Source of the DNA: Thalassiosira profunda
Lineage: Eukaryota; Bacillariophyta; Thalassiosirophyceae; Thalassiosirales; Thalassiosiraceae
Assembly: GCA_036939355.1 (NCBI GenBank)
Contig: JALLAP010001952.1
Location: forward strand, 1 to 12,815
Length of the DNA: 12,815 bases
Direction: 5' to 3'
Shown one piece after another: positions 1 through 7,086 of the stretch. How positions within the stretch are numbered: position 1 is the first letter of the stretch; each line of letters starts with the position of its first letter. The position numbers and the translations under genes are program-made. The notes under the pieces were generated by a model. That model was not told the DNA's origin and ran no database searches. It worked only from the letters and a program-made list of their open reading frames with translations.

Positions 1-547
1 GCCTGAGAGAAATCATCGACGAACACAAGTCGTTTGCATCTCGCATATGCAAACCGCCTGTCTCCTTGAGTGTCAGCGTTGGAGGAAAGCCACAGCAGTC
101 CGAACTTGATTTGCCTCTTGGCTCGGCCGTTCAAGTCGACGCCAGCATGACTGTCTTAGGTGAGTGCCGGGCCAGAACCAATTATAATTGTCTTGTGTTC
201 TTGCTCACAATCACTGTCACGTCAACATCCCACTAGATTGGGTGCCCACTGATGTCATCGAGAAGTGCAAAGTAACATTGGAATTTTGTTGTGCCGAGAA
301 ACAGCCCGGGGACAATTCTTCTTCCATTGCGGGTGGCACGATGCCTTTCATGTGGTGTGGCCAGCTTCGGCGTATTATCGACCTGTCCAACGAAGACGAC
401 GACAAGAGCCATTTGGCACGGATCGCCTTCTTCCAATGTGGTGTTTTTGTCGTCTCGGTCTGCGCTAGAGTTTCGTCGGAGCCTGGAGTCGAGGAGGTGT
501 GGTGGGCTCCTCAGGCAAAGGTCATACGAGTGGAGGAGGCGCAGTAG
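1..547 (+). CDS. C-terminal end of a probable TRAPPII subunit (TRS120/TRAPPC9-like), 5' partial, two exons
   Basis: The window opens inside this gene. Exon 1 reads from base 3 to 159, a phase-1 intron occupies 160-236, and the last exon runs 237-547 to a TAG stop. The join restores one frame (TVL-D-WVPTDV), giving about 155 residues. The sequence looks like alternating beta strands of an Ig-like domain. It ends with the pattern W-x-G-x-L (MWCGQLRRI), then a His followed by an FF-x-x-G-x-F strand, and a final V-I-R-V strand. That order resembles the terminal beta-rich domain of plant and animal TRS120/TRAPPC9. This protein belongs to the TRAPPII complex, which activates Rab GTPases for traffic at the late Golgi. 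The domain type and the splice are read from sequence. The family name is inferred from a weakly conserved tail, and another beta-sandwich trafficking protein remains possible. The gene converges on the CDF gene with a 43-bp gap. Confidence 0.5.
160..236 (+). other. Spliceosomal intron, 77 bp, phase 1, in the TRS120-like gene
   Basis: The donor is GTGAGT directly after ...CTTAG. The acceptor is a C/T-rich stretch ending in CACTAG at 236. Without splicing, exon 1 would run into an in-frame TAG at the acceptor (234-236). With splicing, G159 joins A237-T238 to make a GAT codon and the downstream frame continues to the stop. The size matches the other two introns in the window. Confidence 0.85.
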
Positions 548-590
548 AAAGTCTAGGTACTGCCAAAGATAACGTTAGATACAAGTAATG
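548..590. other. 43-bp convergent gap between TRS120-like and CDF genes
   Basis: The two stop codons face each other across 43 bp, leaving no room for separate 3' UTRs. The transcripts must overlap or the untranslated ends extend into the neighbour's coding sequence. No AATAAA-type signal is visible in the gap. Confidence 0.6.
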
Positions 591-2396
591 TTACGGTGCC
601 AACACCTGCTCTTGGGTCGGCTCTAATGAGCAAGAGTCGGCGTTGAGATCCAAAAAGATGTTGGCCTTCCTGATGTCGTCCGACTCCTCGAGATCTGTCC
701 GCAGCGTGGCTGCCAACTTATTCGCCTCTGACACCGTCGCATTTGCATCAGCTAAGCAAATCGTAGCATCCACGCGCACCAATACAGTGTCCTCGTAATG
801 TACCGTAACGCCCTCCACCGACTTCACGTCGGGGTGCGCCTCCAGCAACACTCGGGCCTCCTCCTCCACCTCGGTCACACAAATGTGATGTTCCTCGTCG
901 GCGTCTTCGATGGCCGTCAGCAGCGGGCAGAAGAGTACATCTTCTCCTGTCGCCTTCACCTCCACGTCCAGGACACCGTCGACGTCTGCGTTGATTTTGG
1001 TGCGTATGCGCTCTTCGATGGCCTTCATTGCCGAGGCCGAGAGATCCGGTGGCACCTCCACCTCCACGTCGACCAGTGCGGACGATCCCACCTGACGAGC
1101 CCGGACCCGGGTGACTTGTTTTATGTCCGCATCTTCGGAGGCCACCATCTCAACATTCTTCACAAGTTCCTCGTCCGTCACAGCGTCGGTCAGCTGTTTC
1201 ACGGATTCCCCCATGATCTCTGCGCCCGTCATGGCAATCATCCCGGCCACCAACATTCCAGCGAACGGGTCCGCCGCCAAGAAGCCGGGTACTGCCATCG
1301 CCAGCCCAATCGAGATGAGCGCCAGCACCGACGAATACGCATCGGAACGGTGGTGCCACGCATTGGCAATGACGACCTGCGAGTTGAGCTGTTCGCCCAC
1401 CTTTCTCGTGATGCGATACAGCCACTCTTTGGATGCGATCGACATACCGGCCATAACTAAGGCGGGCCAAGTGGGGATGTCGACGAGGTTGGCCGCCGCG
1501 GCAATCCCCTGCGATCGTTGCACGCTCAGCACGCGGAGGAATTTCATGTAGGAGGACAGCCCGACTGACAGCCCTGTGCCCAGCAGCGTCAGCGACAGAA
1601 AGAGAGATCCCACGCTCTCGAACTTGCCGTGCCCGTAGGGATGGTCGTCGTCGGGAGGAAGCCGCGCCACCTGGACTGCCCACAACGTCACAAAGTCCGA
1701 AAATAGATCAGAGAGGGAGTGGCCGGCATCGGCTATCAACGCCGACGAGTGGCAGCCCACCCCCACCACAAACTTCCCCGCACTCAACAACACATTGACG
1801 ATCACCCCCATAAACGTCACTCGATCGGCGGCATTATCATTCCGGAAGAAGTAGTCTGCCGACAGCGGGGTGCTGTGCTTCAGCATCGACACTCGCCAGC
1901 TCTCCCCCTTGTTCATCAAAGCCTTCACCTCATCCCGGATCGAATCAAAGATGGCCAATATCCCCGAGGTGAGGACGAACGCTCCCAGATCCGTCTTGGT
2001 GATGCTATTGACGAGCGACCGCCGCTTGACGATGGGCGGGAGGAGGGTGATGAGCGCCGCGAAGAGGACCCTCACGGGCCGTCGCAGCAGCCTTCCCTTC
2101 CATCCCTTGGGGACGGCCCGCTTCGCCGCGGAGTGGGAGTGATCGTGGTGGTGGTGGGAGTGGCTGTGGCCCATGTGCATCGAGAGGGTTGATGTGGGTT
2201 GTCTGTGAGGCTGTTGGGCGCGCGATATTTGTGCCGCCCCCAGTTGGCGGGAGGCGACTGTGGTCCATTGTCGGGAGTGCCCGAACCCGTAGGCCAGGGC
2301 CGGGAGGGAGCACGCCAGCGCGACGAGCAGCAGTCCCATCGAGCTGAGGGCCGTTGGTGCACCCATCAGAAGACGCTGGCGACGATTTTCCGTCAT
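591..2396 (-). CDS. Cation diffusion facilitator (CDF/ZnT family) transporter with His-rich leader, probably plastid-targeted
   Basis: CDF proteins exchange a divalent metal, usually Zn2+, for protons across a membrane. With the start at 2396 the protein is 601 residues. Residues 1-35 resemble a signal peptide (hydrophobic SSMGLLLVALACSLPALA) with ALA|Y at the cleavage point, followed by an acid-poor S/T/R/Q stretch, as in heterokont plastid leaders. A metal-binding HSHSHHHHDHSHS lies near 77-89. The CDF core starts at about 192. TM2 carries ADAGHSLSD (H226xxxD230), and the next loop has DDDHPYGHGKFES (about 249-261), matching the loop metal site of YiiP. TM5 carries HHRSD (H348xxxD352). HxxxD in both TM2 and TM5 is typical of Zn-selective members. 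Two similar soluble domains follow (about 404-482 and 505-587). The open frame extends 86 codons upstream, but those residues look like translated 5' leader and would bury the signal peptide. The family is certain; metal and location are inferred. Confidence 0.93.
   Translation of the reverse strand: MTENRRQRLLMGAPTALSSMGLLLVALACSLPALAYGFGHSRQWTTVASRQLGAAQISRAQQPHRQPTSTLSMHMGHSHSHHHHDHSHSAAKRAVPKGWKGRLLRRPVRVLFAALITLLPPIVKRRSLVNSITKTDLGAFVLTSGILAIFDSIRDEVKALMNKGESWRVSMLKHSTPLSADYFFRNDNAADRVTFMGVIVNVLLSAGKFVVGVGCHSSALIADAGHSLSDLFSDFVTLWAVQVARLPPDDDHPYGHGKFESVGSLFLSLTLLGTGLSVGLSSYMKFLRVLSVQRSQGIAAAANLVDIPTWPALVMAGMSIASKEWLYRITRKVGEQLNSQVVIANAWHHRSDAYSSVLALISIGLAMAVPGFLAADPFAGMLVAGMIAMTGAEIMGESVKQLTDAVTDEELVKNVEMVASEDADIKQVTRVRARQVGSSALVDVEVEVPPDLSASAMKAIEERIRTKINADVDGVLDVEVKATGEDVLFCPLLTAIEDADEEHHICVTEVEEEARVLLEAHPDVKSVEGVTVHYEDTVLVRVDATICLADANATVSEANKLAATLRTDLEESDDIRKANIFLDLNADSCSLEPTQEQVLAP
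636..1187 (-). repeat. Two tandem C-terminal cytoplasmic domains in the CDF protein
   Basis: After TM6 the protein has a first CDF-type soluble domain (residues about 404-482) and then a second stretch of the same design (about 505-587). Matching landmarks are DIKQVTRVRA against DVKSVEGVTV, then ALVDVEVEVPPDLSASAM against VLVRVDATICLADANATV, then RIRTKI against TLRTDL. An acidic linker with ENHH-like character (EDADEEHH, about 497-504) separates them. Most CDF proteins have a single such domain, which forms the dimer and senses metal. The alignment was made by eye. Confidence 0.55.
2130..2177 (-). other. Histidine-rich metal-binding segment in the CDF protein
   Basis: Codons for residues 74-89 of the CDF transporter encode a run of His alternating with Ser, Gly and Asp (HMGHSHSHHHHDHSHS). 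In ZnT/MTP proteins such runs bind Zn2+, usually in a cytosolic loop between TM4 and TM5 or at the N-terminus. Here the run sits just after the proposed targeting leader and before the membrane core. Confidence 0.8.
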
Positions 2397-2719
2397 CGCG
2401 CGGCGGTGTAAAATGAAGCTAATTTGTGTCACCCTGTAATAGACGGCCTGACTGCAAATCTGGGCAACCCAGGCGGCGTAGAAGGTGCTGAAGGGGAGCC
2501 TAGTGGGCAGCGGCGGACGCCATGGTTGGAGTGTGAGTGGCGCAGGGTGTAGGGATCGGACGGATGGATCGACGCGCGCAAAGATCTCACAGCAAGATCG
2601 GAGTTCGGAGCAGATGGCGAGTTGCAATTCTTGGCCGCGTCGTCGTTGGTGCACTTGCTCTCTCGGTGCATAGCATGCACAATAGTATCTATGAGTAGCA
2701 GCAGGGTCCCATACGGTTC
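2397..2719. promoter_or_regulatory. Divergent intergenic region between the CDF and WD40 genes
   Basis: These 323 bp separate two start codons facing away from each other, so they should hold the promoters and 5' UTRs of both genes. The CDF reading frame happens to stay open through most of it (back to an ATG at 2654), but the translation is low in recognisable features. I saw no clear TATA box. Bases 2401-2450 are more A/T-rich than the surroundings (TGTAAAATGAAGCTAATTTG) and could lie close to the CDF transcription start. The WD40 gene begins with two consecutive ATGs (2720 and 2723); only the second has A at -3. Confidence 0.5.
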
Positions 2720-4557
2720 ATGATGGCACTGCGGTGCGTCGCTGCCGTGGCCGTCGTTTGCAGCGTCGGCGGCTCCGGCGGCGGAGCAGATGCATTCTCC
2801 CTCCTGCCGCGCCAGGGCTCACAAGCGCGCTCGAGCAGCAGCCGGCTGCCGTCCTCCAACTTCTACGACGACTTTGAAGGTTTTGGGGAGGGCACGAACG
2901 ATGGCGCTGGGGACAGCGGCCTTTCGAGCCTACAATCTCGGATGGGGCAAGTGAAGGAGCTCGAAGCGGCATACGATGCTAAACTGGCCCGGAATTGGCG
3001 GAGGGGCAACTGGGGCGTGCGAGGCTTCGCCCTGGACAAATCGTCATCGACGGGCAATCATGCGCTGGTATCGGTCGTCGCCGCGACTTCCTCGTCCTCG
3101 GCGGCGGCGGACATTTCCCTGCCCCAGGATCGGGCGCTGCCGATCGATCATTCCGTGGCGGTGGGGAGAACCGATGGCTCCGTATTCATTATCAAATTGG
3201 GATATGACTACTTGACCACCTTTGTCGAGGCACCAAAGCTTGTGGTGGAGCAGACTGAAGGGAATGGAAGCGAAGATGACGTGGCTGTTCGCGTAGAAGG
3301 AGAGTGGATGTCAAATGATGAGTTGCACAAAAGAATGCAAGACGAGGAACAACAGATGGCGCAGCCCGGCGAAGAAACGAAAGGAGAGCCCACTCCCTTT
3401 GAGGTACTACACCAATTCATTGCAACAAAAGGGGAACCCATCAATCATTTGGTATTTCACGACGAGGAAGGAGCTGGTGGCGGAATCGTTTGCACTGCCT
3501 CCGGAACTTCGAGCGACATCAACATGTGGGCATTTCCATCATTGGATAACGGAGGCATGCAGCCCACAACTCTCACCGGCGTTCATTCAGATGCAATCAT
3601 CTCATTGAAAACGATGATTCTTGGAGAGAAGAATTTCTTGTTTTCGGCCAGCAGGGATGGAACGTTCGCCCTTTGGAATCTTGGCAGGAAGAACGGCGAG
3701 CTGATCTTCTCGTCCCAATGCGTGGATGTTGCCAACGACAGCGGCGTGACCTTGACATGCGCCGACATATCAAATCCATCCGCCGACGATGGGTACAGCG
3801 ACAGTGGCGACGACGGCAGCGATGTCATATTCCTGGGCGCATCGAACGGGTACGTCTTTGGATATGCACTCCAGGAATTGTTGACGTCCGATACCGATCC
3901 GGTGCCCAACCTTCGTTTTCGAGCGCACGGCCCCGACTGCGGGCAAGGAGAGGCAGTCACCGCGATCAAGGCTGGGGGAGACGGGACGATTCCGTCGTCG
4001 GCCAGGCTGCGAGGTGGAGAGGAAAGTGAAGGTCGCGGCATGGCGGGCAGGCCGGGGATGTCGAGCGCCATCTTGCTTACAGGAGGAGAAGATGGCTCGG
4101 TGAAGCAGTGGTGAGTGCATTACGTGACCTCACAAGTGCATACATATATCTACATCTTGTGCTCAAGTTGTCCCTCTACTTATCTATTAGGGAGATCCTG
4201 TCACAGAAATCGGGGCCGACTATTAGGATGGAGCAGTGGCCCAGGATGTCCACGCAGCGAATGAAGCGAAGGGCCCACCTCTTCTCCGGGCACGATGGAC
4301 CCGTGACCTCCATCGCCCAGCAGGGCCACGACGGATCGAAATTCCTCACATGTGGCCGAGATGGATCCGTGAGCGTGTGGAGCGCCTCCTCCGGCGAGGA
4401 GCTGTACCGGATGGACGGATTCTCGGAGGGACTGTCGAGCCTGGCTTGCCTGGGACGCGAGCTGCTTGTGACGGACGGAATGGAGCAGTTTGTGTGCGTG
4501 CATGACTTTGGCATTCCGGAGGACGCCGCCTCCGAGGGATATGATTTGGAATGGTGA
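2720..4557 (+). CDS. WD40 beta-propeller protein with plastid-type targeting leader, two exons
   Basis: Exons 2720-4110 and 4191-4557 splice to 585 residues. Residues 1-25 form a hydrophobic signal peptide ending ADA|F (A23-D-A25|F26), an almost canonical ASAF motif, followed by FSLLPRQGSQARSSSSR. This predicts import into a complex plastid. The body contains WD-like blades: VGRTDGSVFIIKL (148-160), HSDAIISLK..FSASRDGTFALW (289-319), DVIFLGASNGYVFGYAL (368-384), AVTAIK..LLTGGEDGSVKQW (412-464), GHDGPVTSI..TCGRDGSVSVW (498-527) and a last LLVTDGMEQFVCV strand set (555-567). A charged, probably disordered segment lies at about 170-225. The blades end in SVxxW or similar but lack most GH/WD signatures. 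WD40 proteins are scaffolds without catalysis; I cannot name an orthologue. The splice joins the SVKQW strand to the next blade, which supports the model. It is divergent from the CDF gene and convergent with the coiled-coil gene. Confidence 0.88.
4111..4190 (+). other. Spliceosomal intron, 80 bp, phase 2, in the WD40 gene
   Basis: The donor GTGAGT starts at 4111 and the acceptor TCTATTAG ends at 4190. The intron is clearly richer in A/T and pyrimidines than its exons (ACATATATCTACATCTTG, then CTCTACTTATCTATTAG). Unspliced, exon 1 stops at once with TGA at 4112-4114. Spliced, TG+G makes Trp464 of a WD strand and the frame continues through another blade to TGA at 4555-4557. Confidence 0.92.
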
Positions 4558-4649
4558 TCCCGGAGCTATGGACCCTGGGGGCTGTGCGATAGTCCTTGAG
4601 TTATCTTCTTTACACTTTAAAAGCACTGCTGTCAATGCTTACATTGCGT

Positions 4650-5801
4650 TCACCTTCTCGGGAGGTACATCCGCTCGAGCCTCCGGGTCAAACTGTCCTG
4701 CCTTGGCATCGGCAGCATCCTCCTCTCCACTGAATCGGAAAATGACACCGTCAGGTGCTTCGTGTCGGCGTCGTCCCGATGATCCCGCAAGATCGAGGAG
4801 GAGTTGCTAGTCCTCCGCCCCCCTATCAACGAGGGCTTGGGCCGGTAGATATCGGCGCTCTTCCGCATTGCAGCCGGCAGCTCAAAGTCGCTTGTGAGGT
4901 CGCTCGTCTCCTCCCACTCGTTCTCGCTGATGGGGATACTGCCCAGCTGCTTGGCATGGGAGGAGGGCAATACCGGCGACTTGCGGAAAGAAGCGCGGTC
5001 CTGGCGCTTCAACTCCTCGCGCAGTGCCTCTTCCGGTTTCGAGGTCCTCCTCTCCAACCGTCGAATATGCGCGTCCTTTTCCCGGAGCGTCTCCTTCAGC
5101 ACCCGCACCTCGTCTTCCAGCGACGACTTCCGCAGCTCGGCCGCCGTGAGGGCGTCCTGCAACGTCTGCATCTCCCCCATGGACGTTTGCATCGTGGCCT
5201 TCACCTCGGCGGTCGCCAACTTCAGGTTCCCCTCCAGCCGCTGCACGCGGTCATCACGCCGCCGCGCCTCCTCGTCGGCCTCTCGGACCGTCCGCTCCAG
5301 CGTTTCCTCCAGCTCGGCCACCCGCCGCTCGTGCTCTTCCACCAGCAAATTCACCTCCTTCTCCTGGAACTGGAACAGCTTCCGCACCTCCTTCTCGTGC
5401 CGCCGCTCGATGCGGCGCAGCTCCTCCCGCTTCTCCTCCTCGAGGCCGTTCAGGAGGGAGGACTCCTGTTCGAGGAATTGAAGGAGGTTGCGAAACTCCT
5501 TCTCGTGGCGGCGCTGGATGCGGGTGAGCTCTTTTCGGGACACGGAGGCGTCGCGGCCCTTGGACTTCTTGCGATGGGACGAGGACCGTCTCTCCGGGCT
5601 GAGCTGGGAGCTGTATTTCCGCAGCAGCGGAGAGAGGCTCTTGGCATCTTTGGAGTGGTGGGCGACGTCGTCGTCGAATCGGGCGCTGTGCCCTCTTCGG
5701 CTGCTTTTGGAGCTATGCCGAGAGCGAGAGCTCCGTCTCCGGTCGACGGAGTCGTCGGACCAGCTAGAGCAGTCGGAGCTCGAGCTGGACGGAGAGTACA
5801 T
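4650..5801 (-). CDS. Ser/Arg-rich coiled-coil protein of unknown function
   Basis: The 383-residue frame starts at an ATG with a good context (AACCATG) and ends in TGA at 4652-4650. I do not recognise a family. Residues 1-90 are Ser/Arg/Lys-rich and look disordered (SRSRHSSKSSRRGHS at 26-39; RRSSSHRKKSKGR at 71-83), with many potential phosphorylation sites. Residues about 88-265 are strongly heptad-like and charged, predicting a long coiled coil that opens with two copies of a 36-residue unit containing RRHEKE. The tail (266-383) is again Ser/Arg-rich and disordered, with basic Arg-rich ends. No signal peptide, membrane segment or catalytic motif is visible. Such a layout suits a cytoskeletal, centrosomal or nuclear scaffold, but this is a guess from composition only. 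It converges on the WD40 gene (92-bp gap) and diverges from Mini-III. Confidence 0.75.
   Translation of the reverse strand: MYSPSSSSSDCSSWSDDSVDRRRSSRSRHSSKSSRRGHSARFDDDVAHHSKDAKSLSPLLRKYSSQLSPERRSSSHRKKSKGRDASVSRKELTRIQRRHEKEFRNLLQFLEQESSLLNGLEEEKREELRRIERRHEKEVRKLFQFQEKEVNLLVEEHERRVAELEETLERTVREADEEARRRDDRVQRLEGNLKLATAEVKATMQTSMGEMQTLQDALTAAELRKSSLEDEVRVLKETLREKDAHIRRLERRTSKPEEALREELKRQDRASFRKSPVLPSSHAKQLGSIPISENEWEETSDLTSDFELPAAMRKSADIYRPKPSLIGGRRTSNSSSILRDHRDDADTKHLTVSFSDSVERRMLPMPRQDSLTRRLERMYLPRR
5316..5531 (-). repeat. Internal duplication of a 36-residue coiled-coil unit
   Basis: Codons 91-126 (5424-5531) and 127-162 (5316-5423) encode two similar units in tandem: ELTRIQRRHEKEFRNLLQFL and ELRRIERRHEKEVRKLFQFQ, each followed by an acidic E-rich half. 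The DNA copies are also recognisably related (GCGCCGCCACGAGAAGGAG and GAGCGGCGGCACGAGAAGGAG) but diverged at third positions, so the duplication is not recent. Confidence 0.75.
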
Positions 5802-6312
5802 GGTTGCTCTCGGCGTCGGGAGGACCTGGACACAAGATGTGCACCCGTGCTGCTGCCACCCTCCTCGGCGCCCTCCTCGCCAGCGGTTTGCCCACCACCC
5901 TCTTGGTCACTTTGTGCTCGCTTGTTGGGGCTTGCCTCCCCTTGGCTGTGACAAAGTCAACGCGAGGCGGGCGGTGCGTTGGGGGGGCTTGCAAAAACTG
6001 GCGAAGGGGGTGGCACGAAGTTAATTTCGCACGGGAATACTCTAGTTTTATTTTTAATGGAGCTCAACCACTTGTTACCCATGACCAAGTTTATGCAAAG
6101 GACGCGTTGATATGCCTCCGGACCCCTACCATGCCCCTTAAAAATAAGTTTACCCCACTGACGAGAAAGCCCCCTTCTACCTTGCTCGCTCGCTCGCTTT
6201 GCCCCTGCTCGAGTTGCCTGGACGCAAGCGGGTCCTTTGGCTGCTGCTGGCAGATCTATCCACGAGGCATCGGTGCGCGGCCCCTGAAGACGCGGCACAA
6301 ACGAATGTCAAG
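5802..6312. promoter_or_regulatory. Divergent intergenic region between the coiled-coil and Mini-III genes
   Basis: These 511 bp lie between two start codons that face away from each other. The left half is G/C-rich. The right half has two A/T-rich patches on the plus strand, TAGTTTTATTTTTAATGG near 6043-6060 and TTAAAAATAA at 6138-6147, which are the best candidates for core promoter elements of the Mini-III gene. A short GCTC tandem (GCTCGCTCGCTCGCT, 6184-6198) follows. A chance open frame on the plus strand (from ATG 5837 to 6316) crosses the region. No known factor-binding site could be assigned. Confidence 0.4.
6184..6198 (+). repeat. Short (GCTC)n microsatellite in the Mini-III 5' region
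   Basis: Three full GCTC units plus GCT occur in tandem, 115 bp upstream of the Mini-III start. It is too short for more than a simple-repeat label. Confidence 0.6.
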
Positions 6313-7050
6313 ATGAGGCGACGACGCTTTCTCCTGCCCTGGTTGGCGGCGGTATCGCCGTTGGCCAGCGGCGCCCTGCAATCAAAGGCGCCTCGGTCGG
6401 CGACACCTCCAACAAGTCGCCGTCCTCGCTTTGCAACAGAAAATCGTGATCTCGGATTCTGCCACTCCAGAGGTGCCAGGACGAGGTCTTGCCATCAGTC
6501 AGAGCCGCCCCGGCCGCGAATTGCTGGGAGAAGAGCACATCATGTGTCATCGATCGTGCTATTTGCAGAGGATGCAAGCGCAGACGAAACCGACGCCATG
6601 GCATTTCTCGAGCTAATGTCTCCAATTGATACCGCCAAGCCAGATCAAATGAGCACCTCCTCGCTGGCATACCTGGGCGACGTGGCGTTCGAGCTGTTCG
6701 TGCGCAGTCGGTACGTTTGGCCAAATCGACGGATGTCGGACTTGCAAAACAAGGTCGTGTCGCTCGTCAGAGCGGAGTACCAATCGACGCTGTTGCAAAA
6801 GATGATTGCATCGTTTCCTCTGACCCCGGCCGAGCAAAGCGTGCTGGCGCGAGGGCGGAATGCCAACCTGACGGCCCGGAAGAGGCTGAAAGCGGGACAG
6901 GCAACGGCCTACCAGGATTCCACGGCGTTCGAGGCCCTCCTTGGATACGCATATATCAGCGACACGCGAAGGTTCAATGAAATGCTCGGTTGGATCAAGC
7001 TAGAATTGGACGCGCTGGATGGGATTCAGATATCTAGAGAGAGCTACTAA
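6313..7050 (+). CDS. mrnC: Mini-ribonuclease III (MrnC-like), probably plastid-targeted
   Basis: Mini-III enzymes cut double-stranded RNA with an RNase III catalytic domain but have no dsRNA-binding domain. In bacteria they mature 23S rRNA. Plant chloroplast relatives (RNC3/RNC4) process plastid rRNA and help degrade introns. The 245-residue protein has the family core at about 113-230: LAYLGDVAFELFVR (118-131, the signature with acidic D123 and E127), a basic LARGRNA (178-184), and STAFEALLGYAY (203-214) with E207, the second acidic cluster. Bacterial Mini-III is about 140 residues, so the first ~110 are extra. They start with basic residues, a hydrophobic stretch (FLLPWLAAVSPLASGA) and a probable cleavage at A21|L22, then an acid-poor R/S/P-rich region: a plastid leader. 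ATG 6313 was chosen because it begins this leader (A at -3); an in-frame ATG at 6199 would hide it. No dsRBD is present, as expected. Confidence 0.93.
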   Translation: MRRRRFLLPWLAAVSPLASGALQSKAPRSATPPTSRRPRFATENRDLGFCHSRGARTRSCHQSEPPRPRIAGRRAHHVSSIVLFAEDASADETDAMAFLELMSPIDTAKPDQMSTSSLAYLGDVAFELFVRSRYVWPNRRMSDLQNKVVSLVRAEYQSTLLQKMIASFPLTPAEQSVLARGRNANLTARKRLKAGQATAYQDSTAFEALLGYAYISDTRRFNEMLGWIKLELDALDGIQISRESY

Positions 7051-7086
7051 TGAAGCCATTACACGCAAACCTGATTACATGCAGCG
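7051..7086. other. 36-bp convergent gap between Mini-III and NUP155
   Basis: Only 36 bp lie between the two stop codons on opposite strands. Polyadenylation of each gene must take place in this gap or inside the neighbour. No canonical polyadenylation hexamer was found here. Confidence 0.6.

Noticed and set aside
798..1460. A 220-codon plus-strand frame opposite the CDF gene
   Set aside because: It is a His/Arg-rich shadow of the CDF coding sequence, whose membrane motifs are unmistakable on the minus strand.
2397..2654. An 86-residue N-terminal extension of the CDF protein from ATG 2654
   Set aside because: It would place the signal peptide inside the protein, has no recognisable features and would occupy nearly the whole promoter gap to the WD40 gene. 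The start at 2396 fits better.
4743..4763. A PP1-docking RVxF-like motif (HLTVSF) in the tail of the coiled-coil protein
   Set aside because: The required basic residue directly before or one before the Val is missing, so the match is no better than chance.
4755..5951. A 398-codon plus-strand frame opposite the coiled-coil gene
   Set aside because: The Leu/Arg-rich product mirrors the Glu/Arg-rich codons of the minus-strand coiled coil. The minus-strand product has heptad structure and a good start context, so it is the better candidate.
6473..6568. A possible 96-bp intron in the Mini-III leader (AG|GTGCCA to TTTGCAG)
   Set aside because: The acceptor looks fair but the donor departs from the GTGAGT/GTGCGT seen in the other introns, and the length is outside the 77-81 bp class. 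The frame is open without splicing. RNA reads could still show it.
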